Of a stretch of DNA of 64,000 nucleotides, positions 55,427-64,000 are shown piece after piece (position 1 is the first letter of the stretch; each line of letters opens with the position of its first letter). The notes beneath the pieces are model-generated. The model was not told the origin of the DNA. It worked only from the letters and a program-made list of their open reading frames with translations, and ran no database searches. The position numbers and the translations under genes are program-made. This stretch comes from Streptacidiphilus carbonis (GTDB taxonomy: Bacteria > Actinomycetota > Actinomycetes > Streptomycetales > Streptomycetaceae), in the NCBI RefSeq assembly GCF_000787775.1, contig NZ_BBPM01000002.1, positions 1 to 64,000 on the forward strand, written 5' to 3'.

Positions 55427-56359
55427 ATGCCCCGTCACGCGCAGGGATCTCAGACGCACAGCCCCGAACCGGCTTCGCACCGCCGGGGTGCGCATGCGGC
55501 GAAGACACGACGCCGCGCCGCCGGCCCGTCGCGCCGGCGGCGACGCAGCCGGATGCCCCGCACCCTGCTCGCCGTGACCGCCACCGCGATGGCGGTCGGC
55601 GCGGGCGGGGTGTTCAGCGGTGTGCTGCCGCTGCCGCCGGGCATGCCGGCGAGCCTGGTGGTGGCCGGGGACCCGGCGAGCGCGAAGCCGCTGGCCACCA
55701 CCGGCACCGGCCGGACCCCGCAACCGTCCGGCGGCTCCTTCCGGGCACCGGGTGGCGGCAGCGCCAGGGACACCGCCCGTCCCACCCTCTCGGCCGGTCC
55801 GGCCAGCGCGTCGGCGAGCGCCTCCGCCAAGCCGTCGGCGAGCGCCACGCCATCGGCCACGGCCTCCGCGAGCGCCTCCGCCTCGGCGCAGCCGTCGTCC
55901 AGTACCGGCGCCGTCGCGTCCGCCGGTGCCAGTGCGTCGGTCCCGGTCGCCGCCGCCACCGGCGGTGCGACCTCGGCCATGGCGACGGCCGAGGCCCAGG
56001 TGCTGGCCCTGGTCAATGTCCAGCGCGCGGCCAACGGCTGCGGCGCGCTCAGCTATTCGGGCCCGCTGACCGTGCTGGCGCAGGACTTCAGCGCCGACAT
56101 GGCCACCCGGAAATTCTTCGACCACACCGACCCGGACGGCAAGACGCCCTGGGACCGGGCCAAGAAGCTCGACATCACCAACCTCGGCGGCGAGAACATA
56201 GCCATGGGTCAGCAGACCCCTCAGGACGTGATGACCGCCTGGATGAACAGCGCCGGACACCGCGCCAACATCCTCGACTGCTCGTACCACTCGCTGGGCG
56301 TCGGGGTGTACTACGCCGCCGGCGGCGGACCGTGGTGGACCCAGGACTTCGGCTTCTGA
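55427..56359 (+). CDS. Secreted CAP-domain (SCP/PR-1-like) protein
   Basis: This is a 310-aa protein. A basic N-terminus rich in Arg (about 24-45) precedes a signal or anchor helix (PRTLLAVTATAMAVGAGGVF, about 45-64), then a Ser/Ala/Pro-rich linker with many Ser-Ala repeats (about 120-165). The CAP domain is at about 185-310 with NGCGALSYS, FFDHTDPDGKTPWDRAK and the GHRANILDCSYHSLGVG signature. Function of bacterial CAP proteins is mostly unknown. It is divergent from acyP. Confidence 0.88.
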   Translation: MPRHAQGSQTHSPEPASHRRGAHAAKTRRRAAGPSRRRRRSRMPRTLLAVTATAMAVGAGGVFSGVLPLPPGMPASLVVAGDPASAKPLATTGTGRTPQPSGGSFRAPGGGSARDTARPTLSAGPASASASASAKPSASATPSATASASASASAQPSSSTGAVASAGASASVPVAAATGGATSAMATAEAQVLALVNVQRAANGCGALSYSGPLTVLAQDFSADMATRKFFDHTDPDGKTPWDRAKKLDITNLGGENIAMGQQTPQDVMTAWMNSAGHRANILDCSYHSLGVGVYYAAGGGPWWTQDFGF

Positions 56360-56441
56360 GCTCCCGCTGAACCCTCGCTGCCCCCGCGGCGGCCTCCGCG
56401 CATGACAGGCTGTGTGCAGGGCGACAGCTGACGGAGGCACG

Positions 56442-57254
56442 GTGCAGATCAGTCACACCAGCGAGGCGAGTCCGGACACGGCCGCGAACGAGGACTTCGT
56501 GATCGCCTCGGAGCGGTTCGCGGTGGTGCTGGACGGCGCCACCGACAGCGGGCTGCCCAACGGCTGCGTGCACGGGGTGGCCTGGCTGGCCGGACGGCTG
56601 GGGGCGCAGTCGGCCGCCGTGCTGGTGGCGGAGCCGGAACTGGAGCTGCGTGCCGCGCTGCGCCGCGCCATCGTCAACACCCGTGCGCTGCACCCGGACT
56701 GCGACCCGACCAATCCCAACGCCCCGTCGGCGACGGTCGCCGTCGCCCGTGAGCGCGACGGCCGGCTGGACTGCCTGGTGCTGGCGGACGCGGCGGTGGT
56801 GGTGCAGCACCGCGACGGCGAGGTGACGGTGCTCACCGACGACAGGGTGGACCGTCTGCCCGCGTACGACCGCGAGTCGGTCAGCCGGCTGCGCAACGTC
56901 GAGGGCGGCTTCTGGGTGGCCGGCGCCGAGCCCGCCGCCGCGGACCAGGCCCTGACGACGAGTCTGCCGCTGGCCGGGATCCGCCGCTTCCTGCTGGTCA
57001 GCGACGGGGTGTCACGACTGGTGGAGCGGTTCGGCTGGGGCTGGCGCGATGTGCTGGACCTGGTGGAGAAGCAGGGACCGGCGGCCGCGGTGCGGGCGGT
57101 GCGGGAGGCCGAGCGGGCCATGCCGGAGGGGAGTTTCCGGGGCAAGCGGCACGACGACGCGACCGCGGCGTTCGGAACCCCCGGACCGCCGCCGCGGCCG
57201 GGGATCGTCCGGTGGCGACCTGGGACGACGTGGACGCGGCCGTTCGCGGCGTGA
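56442..57254 (+). CDS. PP2C-like serine/threonine phosphatase
   Basis: This is a 270-aa protein. All four metal-binding aspartate motifs of PP2C can be seen: NEDF at about 18, LDGATDSG at about 36, SDGVSRL at about 188 and HDDATAAFG near 248. It lacks extra sensor or membrane domains, so it would be a soluble phosphatase. The GTG start has GGAGG 4 nt upstream. It follows the CAP gene by 82 nt. Substrate is unknown. Confidence 0.8.
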   Translation: MQISHTSEASPDTAANEDFVIASERFAVVLDGATDSGLPNGCVHGVAWLAGRLGAQSAAVLVAEPELELRAALRRAIVNTRALHPDCDPTNPNAPSATVAVARERDGRLDCLVLADAAVVVQHRDGEVTVLTDDRVDRLPAYDRESVSRLRNVEGGFWVAGAEPAAADQALTTSLPLAGIRRFLLVSDGVSRLVERFGWGWRDVLDLVEKQGPAAAVRAVREAERAMPEGSFRGKRHDDATAAFGTPGPPPRPGIVRWRPGTTWTRPFAA

Positions 57255-57323
57255 AAATGTGGGGCTCGCGCACCCCGGCCCCCTCACGGCAGGTGCCGCG
57301 AGACCGGATCAGGAGTCCTGCCC

Positions 57324-58436
57324 TTGCTGTCCTCAGCCCAGTCCCCTTCCCACGCCCCCGTGCGCGAGAGCTTCGGCGCCCTCGCGGACGGCACACCGGT
57401 GCACCGGTGGATCCTCACGGACGGCCGCGGCACCACCGCCACGGTCCTGGAGTACGGCGCCGTACTGCACACCTTGCACCTCCCCGATCCGAACGGGCGC
57501 GCGGGGGAAGCGGTGAACGTCGTGCTCGGCCACCCCGACCTCGACGGCTACCTCTCGGAGCGGCCGCCCTTCTTCGGCGCGGCCATCGGCCGCTTCGGCA
57601 ACCGGATCGCCGACGGCCGCTTCGTCCTGGACGGCCGCACCCACCGGGTGCCGCTGAGCGACGTCCCGCGCCCCAACGCCCTGCACGGCGGCGACCAGGG
57701 CTTCGACGCCCGACTGTGGTCGGCGGAGCCGGTCGAGGTACCCGGCGGCAGCGGCGTCGAGCTCACCCTGGTCAGTCCCGACGGCGACCAGGGCTTCCCC
57801 GGGACGCTGCGGGCCACCGTGCGCTACAGCCTTGCCGACGGGGCGCTGCGGATCGACTACCGCGCCACCACCGACGCGCCGACCGTGGTCAACCTGACCA
57901 ACCACAGCTATCTGAACCTGGCCGGCGAGGGGACCGGGACCGTGCTCGACCACGAGCTCACCCTGGTCGCAGCGGCCTACCTGCCGGTGGACCGGGACCT
58001 GCGGCCGCTGCCCGGCAGCCCCGCTCCGGTCGCCGGGACGCCGTTCGACTTCGTCACCGCGCGGGCGCTCGGCGAGCGCATCCACGACGAGGACGGGCAG
58101 CTCGCCATCGCCGGCGGCTACGACCACTGCTGGGCGCTGGACGGCGGCCGCACGGACGCTCCGCGGGTCGTCGCCGTGCTCCGGCACCCGGGCTCGGGGC
58201 GGGTGCTGACGCTCTCCAGCACCGAACCCGGCATCCAGGTCTACAGCGGCAACGCCCTCGACCCCGGCCTGACCGGCCCCTCCGGCCGTCCCTACGGCCC
58301 GTACGCGGGCGTGGCCCTGGAGACCCAGCACTTCCCCGACTCCCCCAACCGTCCCGACTACCCGTCAACGGTGCTGCGGCCGGGCGAGGAGTACCGCTCA
58401 ACGACGGTGTACGACTTCGGTGGGACCGGGGACTGA
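57324..58436 (+). CDS. galM: Aldose 1-epimerase (mutarotase)
   Basis: This 370-aa enzyme interconverts alpha and beta anomers of galactose or other aldoses. Motifs are GRFGNRIADGRF, NALHGGDQGFDARLW (first His), TNHSYLNLAG (second His) and, toward the C-terminus, FPDSPNRPDYPSTVLRPGE. The catalytic Glu lies in GVALETQHFPDS. The start is TTG with AGGAG 8 nt upstream. No sugar-operon partners are nearby, so the physiological sugar is not evident. Confidence 0.92.
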   Translation: MLSSAQSPSHAPVRESFGALADGTPVHRWILTDGRGTTATVLEYGAVLHTLHLPDPNGRAGEAVNVVLGHPDLDGYLSERPPFFGAAIGRFGNRIADGRFVLDGRTHRVPLSDVPRPNALHGGDQGFDARLWSAEPVEVPGGSGVELTLVSPDGDQGFPGTLRATVRYSLADGALRIDYRATTDAPTVVNLTNHSYLNLAGEGTGTVLDHELTLVAAAYLPVDRDLRPLPGSPAPVAGTPFDFVTARALGERIHDEDGQLAIAGGYDHCWALDGGRTDAPRVVAVLRHPGSGRVLTLSSTEPGIQVYSGNALDPGLTGPSGRPYGPYAGVALETQHFPDSPNRPDYPSTVLRPGEEYRSTTVYDFGGTGD

Positions 58437-58463
58437 CGGATTGTCGGCTGCGGCATGTGCCGG

Positions 58464-58560
58464 GCTGGTCGCGCAGTTCCCCGCGCCCCTGTGTAGGCGC
58501 ACTGCCCCACAGAGGTTCAGTTGCAGCACCGTCAGGGGCGCGGGGAACTACGCGGCCAGC
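58464..58560. repeat. Dispersed palindromic element, copy B
   Basis: Arms 58464-58491 and 58533-58560 pair over 28 nt with two G-U wobble positions, carrying GTTCCCCGCGCCCCTG. Between them lies GGTTCAGTTGCAGCACC, identical to copy A at 13371-13462. It sits between convergent galM and mutM and can act as a terminator for both. Confidence 0.8.
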
Positions 58561-58588
58561 CGGCTACGGTCCGCAGCCGAAGAACGAC

Positions 58589-59458
58589 CTAGACCCGCGC
58601 CCGCGGAAGCCGCTGGCACCGCGGGCAGAAGTAGCTGGAGCGGTTCATCCAGGCGGCCCGCCGCATCGGCGCCGCGCACCGGTGGCAGGGTTCGTTCTCG
58701 CGGCCGTAGGCGTCGAGGGTGCGGGAGAAGTAGCCGGACTCGCCGTTGACGTTGACGTAGAGGCTGTCGAAGCTGGTGCCGCCCACGGCCAGCGCCGCGC
58801 CCATCACGTCGCGGGCCGAGGCCAGCAGCAGGGCCGCCTGAGCGCGCGAGAGGGTGTCGGCGGGGCGTTCGTAGTGCAGCCTGGCGCGCCACAGCGCCTC
58901 GTCGGCGTAGATGTTGCCGACGCCGCTGATCAGGGTCTGGTCCAGCAGCGCGCGCTTCACCCCGGAGCCGCGGCGGCGCAGCGCGGCCAGGAAGGCGTTG
59001 TCGTCGAAGCGCGGGTCCATCGGGTCGCGGGCGATGTGCGCCAGCGACAGCGGGGCCGACTCCGGGTCGCTGGGGTCGGCGTCCTCGACCGCCAGGCCGC
59101 CGAAGGTGCGCTGGTCGACGAAGCGCAGTTCGGTGTCGACGGAGTCGTCGAAGCGGAGGGTGACCCGGAGATGGGTCTCGGCGGGGGCCGCCTCGGGCTG
59201 GATCAGCAGCTGACCGCTCATGCCGAGATGGCCGATCAGCGAGGTGCCGGTGCCGGGGATGGGCAGCCAGAGGTACTTGCCGCGGCGCTGGGCCGGGCCC
59301 AGCGTGCGGCCGGCCAGCTGGGCGGCGAAGTCCTCGGCGCCCGCGGTGTGGCGGCGCACCGCACGGGGGTGGAGAACCGTGACGGAGCTGACGGTTCGTC
59401 CACTGACCCACTGGTCGAGGCCGCGCCGGACGACCTCGACCTCGGGAAGTTCAGGCAC
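58589..59458 (-). CDS. mutM: Formamidopyrimidine-DNA glycosylase MutM
   Basis: This 289-aa bifunctional glycosylase/AP-lyase removes 8-oxoguanine and formamidopyrimidines. The N-terminal PELPEVE provides catalytic Pro and Glu, and RRGKYLW supplies the conserved Lys. An H2TH region lies around [14 protein letters not shown], and a C-terminal zinc finger has CHRCAAPM and FCPRCQ. The GTG start overlaps the end of rnc by 8 nt. Order rpmF-rnc-mutM is conserved. Confidence 0.95.
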   Translation of the reverse strand: MPELPEVEVVRRGLDQWVSGRTVSSVTVLHPRAVRRHTAGAEDFAAQLAGRTLGPAQRRGKYLWLPIPGTGTSLIGHLGMSGQLLIQPEAAPAETHLRVTLRFDDSVDTELRFVDQRTFGGLAVEDADPSDPESAPLSLAHIARDPMDPRFDDNAFLAALRRRGSGVKRALLDQTLISGVGNIYADEALWRARLHYERPADTLSRAQAALLLASARDVMGAALAVGGTSFDSLYVNVNGESGYFSRTLDAYGRENEPCHRCAAPMRRAAWMNRSSYFCPRCQRLPRARV

Positions 59459-60242
59459 CTGCGGAGGGGTCCGCGGGCGTGGTGGCGGTCTGCTCCGGCG
59501 CCGCCTCGGGCTCGGCCAGGCCGTGCTTCTCGCGGATCGAGTGCCAGGCGTTCTGCGCGGCCTTCTGCTCCGCTTCCTTCTTGGAGCGGCCGCTGCCGGT
59601 GCCGTAGTCCTCGCCGGCCACCCGGGCCGCGGCGATGAAGGTCTTCTCGTGGTCCGGTCCGGACTCGGAGACGACGTACTCGGGGACGCCGATGCCGACG
59701 GAGGCGGTGAGCTCCTGCAGGCTGGTCTTCCAGTCGAGCCCGGCGCCGAGGTTGGAGGACTCCTCGATCAGCGGGTCGAACAGCCGGTGCACCAGCTCGT
59801 CGGCAGCTTGCAGGCCCTGGTCCAGGTAGACGGCGCCGATGATCGCCTCAAGGGTGTCGGCGAGGATGGAGGACTTGTCGCGTCCCCCGGTGCCCTCTTC
59901 GCCGCGCCCGAGGCTGATGAAGGAGCCGAGCTCCAGACCGCGGGCCACTCCGGCGAGGGCGCGCGAGTTGACCACCGCGGCGCGCAGCTTCGCGAGCTGC
60001 CCCTCCGGGAGGTCGGGGTGGATCCGGTACAGAGTGTCCGTAACCACCAGGCCCAGCACCGAGTCGCCCAGGAACTCCAGGCGCTCATTGGTGGGCAGGC
60101 CACCGTTCTCGTACGCGTACGAGCGGTGCGTGAGAGCACGTACCAGGAGGGCCGGCTCGAGTTCGTACCCGAGCCGCCCCTCCAGGACGGCATACCCGGT
60201 GTCGGCGTGTTGCAGCGCAGACGCTGACATCGTGTGTGTCAC
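59451..60242 (-). CDS. rnc: Ribonuclease III
   Basis: This 263-aa double-strand-specific RNase processes rRNA and mRNA. In S. coelicolor the gene is known as absB and controls antibiotic production. The RNase III signature [12 protein letters not shown], catalytic [13 protein letters not shown] and a C-terminal double-stranded RNA-binding domain (about 170-240) are present. The GTG at 60242 was used; an ATG at 60230 (MSASALQ) is also possible. It starts 7 nt after rpmF. Confidence 0.95.
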   Translation of the reverse strand: MTHTMSASALQHADTGYAVLEGRLGYELEPALLVRALTHRSYAYENGGLPTNERLEFLGDSVLGLVVTDTLYRIHPDLPEGQLAKLRAAVVNSRALAGVARGLELGSFISLGRGEEGTGGRDKSSILADTLEAIIGAVYLDQGLQAADELVHRLFDPLIEESSNLGAGLDWKTSLQELTASVGIGVPEYVVSESGPDHEKTFIAAARVAGEDYGTGSGRSKKEAEQKAAQNAWHSIREKHGLAEPEAAPEQTATTPADPSAGA

Positions 60243-60249
60243 CAGCCGA

Positions 60250-60423
60250 TCAGACCGAGAGGACCTGACGGCGGTTGTACGTGCCGCAGCTCGGGCACGC
60301 GATGTGGCCCAGCTTGGGCTCGTGGCAGCGGTCGCAAGCCACCAGGGCGGGGACCGCAGCCTTCCACTGCGAACGGCGGTGGCGCGTGTTGCTGCGCGAC
60401 ATCTTCCGCTTCGGAACAGCCAC
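60250..60423 (-). CDS. rpmF: 50S ribosomal protein L32
   Basis: This 57-aa ribosomal protein starts at a GTG with [20 protein letters not shown] and ends NRRQVLSV. The zinc-binding pairs CDRC and CPSC are both intact, so this is the zinc-containing paralogue that also needs zinc supply. It lies 2 nt after the DUF177 gene and 7 nt before rnc, in the DUF177-rpmF-rnc-mutM operon. Confidence 0.96.
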   Translation of the reverse strand: MAVPKRKMSRSNTRHRRSQWKAAVPALVACDRCHEPKLGHIACPSCGTYNRRQVLSV

Positions 60424-60425
60424 GG

Positions 60426-61091
60426 CTACTTCTCCTGGTTCTCGGCAGCACCCTCACGGGTACCGCTGTCTTCGCTTCCGGCCTCAGATCCGAGAGCCGA
60501 GAGTCCCTGCAGAGCCGCCCACCGGGGGTCGACGGCCTCATGGTGGTGGTCCGGGTCGTCCGTGAGCCGCGCCCCGCATTCGGAGCACAGGCCCAGGCAG
60601 TCTTCCTGGCACACCGGCTGCAGCGGCAGTGCGAGCACCACCGCGTCACGCAGCACCGGCTCGAGGTCGAACAGGTCGCCCTCGAGTCGGGAAGCTTCTT
60701 CGTCCTCGTCGTCGTCCTCGGCGGCCTTGGACGAGCCACCGAAACGGTCCGCGGACTCGGGGTAGTAGTACAGCTCCTGGAAGTCCGCTTCGAGCGACTG
60801 CTCGATCGGCTCCAGGCAGCGCACGCACTCGCCCTTGAGTTCCGCCTCGACCGTACCCGTGACGAGTACGCCCTCCACCACCGACTCCAGTCGGAGGTCC
60901 AGCTCGACAGCGCTGCCTACGGGGACGCCGATCACCTCGATGCCGAGGCCCTCCGGCGCCGGGAGGGAACGGGAAACCTTGCGCATCGACCCAGGCCGAC
61001 GTCCCAGCTCGTGTGTGTCAAACACAAGCGGGTCGCGGTGGTCGAGGCGGTTCAGGGTTTCCTGCTCTCTACGGCGCACGTCGTGTGCCAC
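60426..61091 (-). CDS. DUF177 (YceD-like) protein
   Basis: This 221-aa protein belongs to the DUF177 family linked to 23S rRNA accumulation, almost always encoded just before rpmF, as here. Cysteine pairs CVRC (about 89-92) and CQEDC, CSECG (about 165-180) may bind zinc. A stretch of acidic residues ([10 protein letters not shown], about 124-133) lies between. The GTG at 61091 has no clear ribosome binding site, so the true start may be somewhat later. Confidence 0.87.
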   Translation of the reverse strand: MAHDVRRREQETLNRLDHRDPLVFDTHELGRRPGSMRKVSRSLPAPEGLGIEVIGVPVGSAVELDLRLESVVEGVLVTGTVEAELKGECVRCLEPIEQSLEADFQELYYYPESADRFGGSSKAAEDDDEDEEASRLEGDLFDLEPVLRDAVVLALPLQPVCQEDCLGLCSECGARLTDDPDHHHEAVDPRWAALQGLSALGSEAGSEDSGTREGAAENQEK

Positions 61092-61271
61092 GACTGCGGT
61101 GATCGGTACGGCGGGCTCGGACGTACGGGACGTTCGGGGCAGCCGACACTCCCCGGCGCTGAACAGGCCGGAGAGGTCAGACTACCGGAGGTCGGGCCCA
61201 GGTCCCAATCCGCCTGCTCGCCGCAGCCCCGCCGCAGCGCGGCACCGGGTCGCCACCGCGTCGCCGCCGCC

Positions 61272-62393
61272 TCAGTGGTGCTGTCCGCCGCCGAGCTCGC
61301 GCAGCTTGCTGACGTCGATGAAGCCGGTGTCGAAGAAGCTGGTCTCGTCCAGTCCGGCCTGCTGCGGCGCGTACTGCGGCTGCGGCGGCACCGGCTGCCC
61401 GTAGGCGTCGTACTGCTGCTGCGGCTGCTGCGGGGCGTAGCCGGTGTACGGGTCGTACTCCTGGGACTGCTGCTGCGGGACGTGCGGCTGGTAGCCGTAC
61501 GGGTCGTACTGCTGCTGCTCCTGCTGCTGGTAGACCCCGGGCTGGGCGTAGGGGTAGCCGTTGGCGTCCACCTCGACCGGCTGCCAGTACTGCGGGTCGG
61601 TCTGCTGCTGGTGCTGCGGGTCGTAGTGCTGCTGGTCGTACTGCGGCTGCTGGTGCTGGTCCGGCGGCAGCAGGCCGGCCTGGGCCAGCTCGGCGGCGAC
61701 CGCGGCCTGGCGCTCGGCGCCCTGCTTGACGCCGGTGGCCTCGTCGGCGGCGGCCAGGTAGGCGCCCAGCTCGTCGATCGGCCGCTTGCCGAGCAGCTTG
61801 TCCCGGCCCCGGCCGACCGCGTCCAGGGTCTTGCTGAGCGCGGTCTCCAGGGCGGCGAGCTTGACGTCGACGTACTCGTCCACCTCGGGGCTGGGCGAGC
61901 GGAACTGGTCCTGCTCGAACTCCTCGCCGTCCTCGCCCTCGACCGGGGCCCCTCCGGTGCGCAACTTGGTGCGGCCGCGGCCGATGGCGCCGAGGGTCTT
62001 GGTCAGCACCACCTCGAAGTTGGCGAGCTTGCTGTCGACGTAGTCGTCGGCCTCGCGGCGCTCCTCCTCCGACTCGGACCTGGCCTCGGCCAGCAACCGG
62101 TCCGCCTCCGCCTGGGCCCGCATGGCCACCTCGGTGGCCGAGACCAGCCTGGCCCGCTCGCCCTGGGCCTCCCGGACGATCCGCTCCGCCTCGCGGCGGG
62201 CCTCCTCGACCACCTGGTCGCCCTGCTGCACGGTCTGCTGCGCCTGCGCGAGCTCGGTCGGCAGCGCCTCCCGCAGTTCCGCCAGCATGGCGATCAGTTC
62301 CGCCTTGTTGACCACGATCGACGCCGACATGGGCATCGACCGCGAGTTCTCGACCGTCGCGGTGATCTCGTCGAGCTTCTGCTGCACGTCCAC
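61272..62393 (-). CDS. DivIVA-like coiled-coil protein with internal duplication and Q/Y-rich tail
   Basis: This is a 373-aa protein, similar to one called a cell division initiation protein in Streptomyces. An N-terminal coiled coil of Glu/Arg/Ala heptads (about 40-115) is followed by two copies of a motif (VDSKLANFEVVLTKTL...IGRGRTKL at about 117-142 and VDVKLAALETALSKTL...VGRGRDKL at about 172-197). A Gln/Tyr/Pro-rich tail (about 245-345) follows. Function is not known. It may scaffold membrane or division proteins. Lies beside coaD. Confidence 0.8.
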   Translation of the reverse strand: MDVQQKLDEITATVENSRSMPMSASIVVNKAELIAMLAELREALPTELAQAQQTVQQGDQVVEEARREAERIVREAQGERARLVSATEVAMRAQAEADRLLAEARSESEEERREADDYVDSKLANFEVVLTKTLGAIGRGRTKLRTGGAPVEGEDGEEFEQDQFRSPSPEVDEYVDVKLAALETALSKTLDAVGRGRDKLLGKRPIDELGAYLAAADEATGVKQGAERQAAVAAELAQAGLLPPDQHQQPQYDQQHYDPQHQQQTDPQYWQPVEVDANGYPYAQPGVYQQQEQQQYDPYGYQPHVPQQQSQEYDPYTGYAPQQPQQQYDAYGQPVPPQPQYAPQQAGLDETSFFDTGFIDVSKLRELGGGQHH

Positions 62394-62471
62394 CTGAGCT
62401 CACGTCTTCCAGGGAGGCAATGGACTACTGGAGCTAGGAACTCTACTGCCACCGCCCGTTGGTTACTCCCG

Positions 62472-62978
62472 TCACTTCCGTTCGGCGATCCTGGCGACCA
62501 GCCGGCGGTGCACCAACGCCGGTACCAGGTGCGAGACATCGCCGCCGTACGCGGCGACCTCCTTGACCAGCGAGGAGGACAGGAAGCTGTAGGTCGGGCT
62601 GGTCGGCACGAACAGGGTCTCCACCCCGGACAGGCCGATGTTCATCTGGGCCATCTGCAGCTCGTAGTCGAAGTCGCTGACCGCCCGCAGGCCCTTCACG
62701 ATCGCCGGGATGCCGCGGTCGCGGCAGTAGTCCACCAGCAGGCCGTGGTGGGACTCCACCACCACGTTGCCGTACTCGGCGGAGACCTCCTCGATCATCT
62801 GGATCCGCTCCTCGACCGTGAACAGGCCCTGCTTGGACTTGTTGATCAGAACGGCGATGTGGACCACGTCGTAGAGGCGCGAGGCCCGCTCGATGATGTC
62901 CAGGTGCCCGTTGGTGATCGGGTCGAAGGAACCCGGACAGACAGCACGGCGGACAGTGGTCTTCTCTTGCACGGCCAT
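62472..62978 (-). CDS. coaD: Phosphopantetheine adenylyltransferase
   Basis: This 168-aa enzyme makes dephospho-CoA from phosphopantetheine and ATP, the penultimate CoA step. The HIGH-like motif is in [16 protein letters not shown], and the C-terminal nucleotide-binding segment is [12 protein letters not shown]. Length and motifs are standard. It starts 3 nt after rsmD and is followed by the DivIVA-like gene. Confidence 0.96.
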   Translation of the reverse strand: MAVQEKTTVRRAVCPGSFDPITNGHLDIIERASRLYDVVHIAVLINKSKQGLFTVEERIQMIEEVSAEYGNVVVESHHGLLVDYCRDRGIPAIVKGLRAVSDFDYELQMAQMNIGLSGVETLFVPTSPTYSFLSSSLVKEVAAYGGDVSHLVPALVHRRLVARIAERK

Positions 62979-62981
62979 ACC

Positions 62982-63566
62982 TCACTCGCTCCCGACGTCG
63001 CTGGCGGCGGCGCGACCGTACCAGAGAGTAGCCTCGCCGTAACGGCGCTCCCTGAGCGGTTCGAAGCCCTCCGGCCACGTGAACCCACCGCCCCTGGTGC
63101 CGCGCTCCACCGTGGCGAGGGTGCCGTCCGCGAGCCAGCCCCCGGCCCGGAGTGTGATCAGGATCTCGCGGAGTTCGCCGTCGGTCACGGCGTAGGGCGG
63201 GTCCATGAAGAGCATGTCGTACGGGCGCGTCGGGGCGCCCGCGGCGATCACCTTCTCGACCTGTCCCGAGCGGACCTCGGCGCCGGGGAGGGAGAGGGTG
63301 CGGACATTGGCCAGGATGGCCTTCACCGCGGCCTGGTCGCCCTCGACCAGCAGGGAGGCGGCCGCGCCGCGGGAGAGCGACTCCAGGCCCACGGCGCCGG
63401 AGCCGGCGTAGAGGTCCAGTACCCGGGCGCCGGCCAGGGAGCCGCGGAGGGACTCCCAGGTGGAAAACAGGCCCTCGCGGGCGCGGTCGGAGGTCGGGCG
63501 GGTGCCCTCGCCGGGCGGGACGGCCAGGCGTCGGCCTCGGGCGGAGCCGGCGATTACGCGGGTCAT
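62982..63566 (-). CDS. rsmD: 16S rRNA (guanine966-N2)-methyltransferase RsmD
   Basis: This 194-aa SAM-dependent methyltransferase acts on G966. The SAM motif VLDLYAGSGAVGLESLSRG and catalytic DMLFMDPPY are clear. The ATG (MTRVIAGSARGRRL) was chosen because AGAGGG lies 8 nt upstream; the frame is open to 63686. The rsmD-coaD pair, with recG upstream, is a common bacterial order. Confidence 0.94.
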   Translation of the reverse strand: MTRVIAGSARGRRLAVPPGEGTRPTSDRAREGLFSTWESLRGSLAGARVLDLYAGSGAVGLESLSRGAAASLLVEGDQAAVKAILANVRTLSLPGAEVRSGQVEKVIAAGAPTRPYDMLFMDPPYAVTDGELREILITLRAGGWLADGTLATVERGTRGGGFTWPEGFEPLRERRYGEATLWYGRAAASDVGSE

Positions 63567-63720
63567 TGCGGGTCCCTCTGGTGCGGCGGGTCTGTTGTTG
63601 ACCACGCTAGCCGCCCGGGGCGGGGCGTACTGCTCCGAGTCGGGCTCCACGTCGGCTTCTGGCTTGTCGCGCACGCAGTAGATCAAGCAGAGCCCCGCGC
63701 CCTTCGGGGCGAGAGCGCCG

Positions 63721-64000
63721 TCAGCCCTTTTCGAGGTATTCGGCCCGGTCGTCGTCGACCAGGGCGCGGAGGGCGGCGGCGAGGGCCGGGTGGGCGGTCA
63801 GGTCGGGGTCCTCGGTGACCAGGCGGGCTGCCTCCGCGCGGGCCTCGGTGATGACCTCCTCGTCCTCCAGGACCGAGAGGAGGCGGAGCGAGGACTTCAC
63901 GCCGGACTGGGCGGCGCCCAGGACGTCGCCCTCGCGGCGCTGTTCCAGGTCGATGCGGGAGAGTTCGAAGCCGTCCAGGGTGCCCGCCACCGCGTCCAGC
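63721..64000 (-). CDS. recG: ATP-dependent DNA helicase RecG, C-terminal part
   Basis: The C-terminal 93 codons of RecG, truncated at the window edge, remain. The segment TLDGFELSRIDLEQRREGD is the helicase end containing the TRG-like region, and the rest is the final wedge-fork helix. RecG remodels stalled replication forks. The gene's start lies outside the window. It stands directly before rsmD, with a weak hairpin at 63692-63710 between. Confidence 0.88.
   Translation of the reverse strand, partial: LDAVAGTLDGFELSRIDLEQRREGDVLGAAQSGVKSSLRLLSVLEDEEVITEARAEAARLVTEDPDLTAHPALAAALRALVDDDRAEYLEKG

Noticed and set aside
56442-57254. Idea that the PP2C-like protein is catalytically dead
   Set aside because: All four metal-binding Asp motifs can be found on inspection.
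60234-63818. Plus-strand 1194-codon frame across several minus-strand genes
   Set aside because: It spans five well-supported genes on the other strand and has no domain or ribosome binding site.

Overview
The window is a high-GC, gene-dense actinobacterial chromosome segment. Gene content and order point to the family Streptomycetaceae (Streptomyces, Kitasatospora or Streptacidiphilus; the sequence alone does not decide which). Diagnostic markers are the sporulation sigma factor whiG beside dprA, four tandem type I signal peptidases (sipW-sipX-sipY-sipZ), nsdA beside amtB-glnK-glnD, smc-ftsY-ffh, and rnc (absB)-mutM. No rRNA, tRNA, CRISPR array, prophage or transposase was recognised. Most genes are on the minus strand.

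Region 1 (about 1-11.3 kb) is catabolic. It holds methylmalonate-semialdehyde dehydrogenase (mmsA), then a probable polyamine/putrescine utilisation cluster: a FAD amine oxidase, two gamma-aminobutyraldehyde-type dehydrogenases, a class III aminotransferase, a PucR-type regulator and an Lrp/AsnC-type regulator. Each regulator is divergent from one of the aldehyde dehydrogenases. Together these would convert putrescine through aminobutyraldehyde to GABA.

Region 2 (11.4-13.5 kb) is a two-gene ABC transporter whose ATPase has lost the Walker A lysine, followed by a palindromic repeat that occurs again at 58.5 kb.

Region 3 (13.5-25.5 kb) is a minus-strand core block: rlmN, cdsA-frr-pyrH-tsf-rpsB, then an M23 peptidase whose frame runs antisense through a TetR gene, whiG, and dprA-yifB-yraN.

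Region 4 (25.6-33.0 kb) holds a DUF2469 gene, a NUDIX hydrolase, sipZ, sipY, sipX and sipW, rplS, trmD, rimM, khpA and rpsP. Strong hairpins between some genes probably set relative expression.

Region 5 (33.3-50 kb) holds a SprT-like zinc protein, proS, a methyltransferase, ftsH, a GNAT acetyltransferase, ffh, a serine-acetyltransferase-like gene, glnD-glnK-amtB with a GlnR-like site, nsdA, a primase/polymerase-like protein and ftsY.

Region 6 (50-64 kb) holds a truncated ABC-transporter remnant, smc, a mini coiled-coil gene, acyP, a secreted CAP-domain protein, a PP2C-like phosphatase, galM, mutM-rnc-rpmF-DUF177, a DivIVA-like coiled-coil protein, coaD, rsmD and the 3' end of recG, cut by the window edge.

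Most of the window is conserved housekeeping sequence. The best candidates for something unusual are the Walker-A-deficient ABC ATPase, the SprT-like metalloprotein, the peptidase/TetR antisense overlap, the primase-like protein lacking its usual cysteine cluster, the internally duplicated DivIVA-like protein and the dispersed palindrome.
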